A stretch of DNA of 64,000 bases from assembly GCA_963575745.1 (NCBI GenBank), contig CAUYUJ010018727.1, positions 633,393-697,392 on the forward strand, read 5' to 3'. Position 1 is the stretch's first letter. Each line of letters starts with the position of its first letter. This document shows, piece after piece, positions 62,090 through 64,000 of this stretch. A model generated the notes under the pieces. The model made no database searches. It was not told the origin of the DNA and was given only the letters and a program-made list of their open reading frames with translations. Source of the stretch: Prorocentrum cordatum (lineage: Eukaryota > Sar > Dinophyceae > Prorocentrales > Prorocentraceae). The translations under genes were made by a program, and so were the position numbers.

Positions 62090-63560
62090 TGCTTGGAAAT
62101 GGCGTTCTTGTTGGGGTCCCATCCGTCGCAGCACTTCGGCTACTCGAACGAGACGGCGTGCTGGGCGCCGAACTTGTCGTGCAGCCGTGACAGGGGCTGC
62201 AGGAACAGGCCGATCATCTGCTTGGACTTGGCCCGATCCTGGTTCAACTTGGGGATCTAGCTCGGGTCGATCTGGACGACGAGTCCTTGTAGCGATGTCC
62301 AAGGCTGGCAAGGAAACGCAGCGTGAACTCGCACTCTCTTGCCTGCGGCACGGTGCTTCCGGATCCTGCCCCCCAGCTTCTGGACCAGTGACCACGAACT
62401 GCATGGAGAGGTCGAAGCCTGGAAGACCGCACCTGACAGCAGCTCCTCCCTTCTTCTTCCAGACGGCGCTGAGCTTGCTGTCCGGCTTGCAGCACCACTC
62501 GTAGAGCACGGTGCTGTTCGCTACGGAGGTCGGGCTGGATCTGGTTGTCGACTTGGCCAGGTTAGTAATCAAGGCCTGGCCGATCTTGTGCGGCTGGATG
62601 TCGCTCTTGCTGGTGACGAACACTGAGCGCTGGCCAGCGATCAGCTGCGGCTTCGCCCCCTTCCTGAGCGTCCTCACGCGCAGCTGCTCCTCCTCCACGA
62701 TGTTGGCCTCGGGTTCGAGGCAGCCATTGGCGCTGGCGCCCTGGCCGTGGCTCAGGGTCACGGGCGCGCCGAAGACGCAGTCCGAGCATAACCCTTGGTG
62801 GCTGCAGGCCTCGAAGGTCGTCTCGCCACAGGCGATGCAGTCCTGCAGGGGCTCGGTCACGCACGCCGTGGGATAGGTCGATTGCGGCAGCGTCGCCAGC
62901 GCGAGGTTCGGAGCTGGAGCTGCGGTAGAGCAGCAGACCAGGGCTGAGGCCACGGCCGAAAGCAGCCGCGACCCCTTCGGTCGTCGAGTCTGGAGACGTC
63001 TCGGAACGTTCAGCTCCTTCTTCGTGACGAGGTTGTTGTCGATCAGCGCGCAGGTCCTGGTAGTGTCGTTGACCGCGGGCTGGTCGCCCGTCTTCGTCTT
63101 CCGACCTCGTCGGTCGAGCATCTTCTCGACCTCTACGTATAGGGTATTGTCCATCTGTCGCTTCCTTCCGGACGAGCTGGCTGCGCTGGGCGGTTGCTCC
63201 ATGCTGGCGTCCTTGATAGCCTGCCAGTCTTCTGGCTGCAACTTGATTGCGGGGTGGCCCGCGACGCTCGTTGTGAGCTTCTGGGTGGAAGTCGCGGCCG
63301 ATGAGCAGACCCGGCGCGGGGCTGTCCACGACGCTGAACACGACGCGGCCAGCCTGGCCGCACAACACAAGCGGCGCGGTGACGCGCAGCTTGCTTGGGA
63401 GAGTACCTCGCTGTCAAGCCTGTAGACTTCGTCCTTGGCTGGCAAGTCCCATCCTCGCGATGATGTCCTTGTAGTTGTCGCACCACTTCTTGCCCGAGAC
63501 GCAGAAAGGCAGGCGGCGTCGACCACGCCGACGCGTTCGCCCACGGGCTTGTCACTGCCG
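62090..63560 (-). pseudogene. Copia protease and spacer region, frameshifted
   Basis: PVGERVGVVDAACL near 63510 is a candidate aspartic protease active site, and APGLLIGRDF near 63300 its C-terminal part in another frame. Beyond is a Cys-containing spacer (CIACGETTFEACSHQGLCSDC near 62830) whose paired CxxC motifs suggest an extra zinc site of unknown role. Confidence 0.55.
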
Positions 63561-63964
63561 ATCGCGACGTTCACGTTCGGCAGGTGGTGGATGAGCCGCT
63601 CCGAGACGCAAGCCTCTGGGGGCGGCGTGACTGGCCCCTGCGGGTGCATGGCGATCTCCTCGTCCGCGAACTGGACCTGCTCGGTGATGCGCGCCTGCCG
63701 CCGAGGACGGCCTCCGCGACCTCCTCACCCACCGCCTTGTGACTTGCCGTCCTTGGGCGCGAACTTGCGAGCATTTGGCGCGGGACGCTCCACGTCCCCT
63801 GTCCAGTGTCCTGTCTCGCCGCAGTCCCAGCAAGAAGTGCCCCTCTTGCGCCGGTCGACCCGGCCCTGTAGTTTGGTCGGGCGGCGGGGCGGGGCGGACC
63901 TCGCTTTGCCGCGGCCCTTGAGGGCTTCCGGGGCCGATCTAATGGTGGCCATGGCCTCGGGCAT
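63561..63964 (-). pseudogene. Copia Gag C-terminus with zinc knuckle
   Basis: A basic stretch, then CWDCGETGHWTGD (C-x2-C-x4-H), where the last zinc ligand position reads Asp-Val rather than Cys. The frame ends at a stop after GKSQGGG (63725) and continues in another frame. Confidence 0.65.
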
Positions 63965-64000
63965 AGCGGCAAGTTTCGTTGCGGCAGCTTCGACCTTGGC

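Larger units (their letters stand above)
57754..64000 (-). mobile_element. Ty1/copia-type retrotransposon, partial and decayed
   Basis: Read right to left on the minus strand: Gag zinc knuckle, protease, integrase, reverse transcriptase, RNase H. Integrase before reverse transcriptase is the copia order. The element runs past the right edge, so its 5' LTR is not in view. Several frameshifts and stops break the polyprotein. Confidence 0.85.

Overview
The window looks like nuclear DNA of a dinoflagellate. Evidence: high GC outside simple repeats; short exon-like coding islands separated by very long introns; candidate GC and GA 5' splice sites as well as GT; a dinoflagellate spliced-leader relict in front of an intronless ORF; dense microsatellites (GGA/TCC, CA/TG, degenerate pentamers); decayed retroelements with very GC-rich codons. 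A Prorocentrum-like or Polarella-like genome would fit, but the species is inference. No bacterial operons, rRNA, tRNA or CRISPR were seen.

Layout. 1-1150: degenerate pentanucleotide satellite. 2.86-6.42 kb (+): a small PDZ-like protein gene in three exons; its second intron carries decayed copies of the start of the third exon. 7-16 kb: isolated exon candidates (polyglutamine, EF-hand, possibly N-myristoylated), several tandem repeats and foldback elements. 15.52-16.26 kb (+): intronless 225-residue ORF behind a spliced-leader relict, probably a retroposed cDNA. 19.30-48.05 kb (+): at least four exons of one PPPDE (desumoylating isopeptidase-like) gene, spread over about 28.7 kb. Its third recognised intron holds a complete 7.04-kb tyrosine-recombinase retrotransposon (33438-40480), a MITE-like copy and a lower-GC integrase fragment. 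49.3-52 kb: TG-rich and tandem repeats. 52.86-56.44 kb (+): a single-domain voltage-gated cation channel with an EF-hand, split by an intron filled with a GGCAC pentamer array. 57.75-64.0 kb (-): a decayed Ty1/copia-type element that runs off the right edge.

The strongest finding is the tyrosine-recombinase element. It has split direct repeats (A1 ... B1-A2-B2, the Ngaro arrangement), a Gag-like ORF, and a pol region in the order reverse transcriptase, RNase H, methyltransferase-like domain, tyrosine recombinase. It is inactive in this copy. Several dispersed non-autonomous families were also found. The best (MITE-N1, four copies) has an internal empty-site/filled-site comparison within this window, with a 4-bp target duplication.

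Exon boundaries come from reading frames, protein-family knowledge and splice dinucleotides only. Transcript data would be needed to fix them. Where no feature is listed between entries, only low-complexity or unrecognised sequence was seen.
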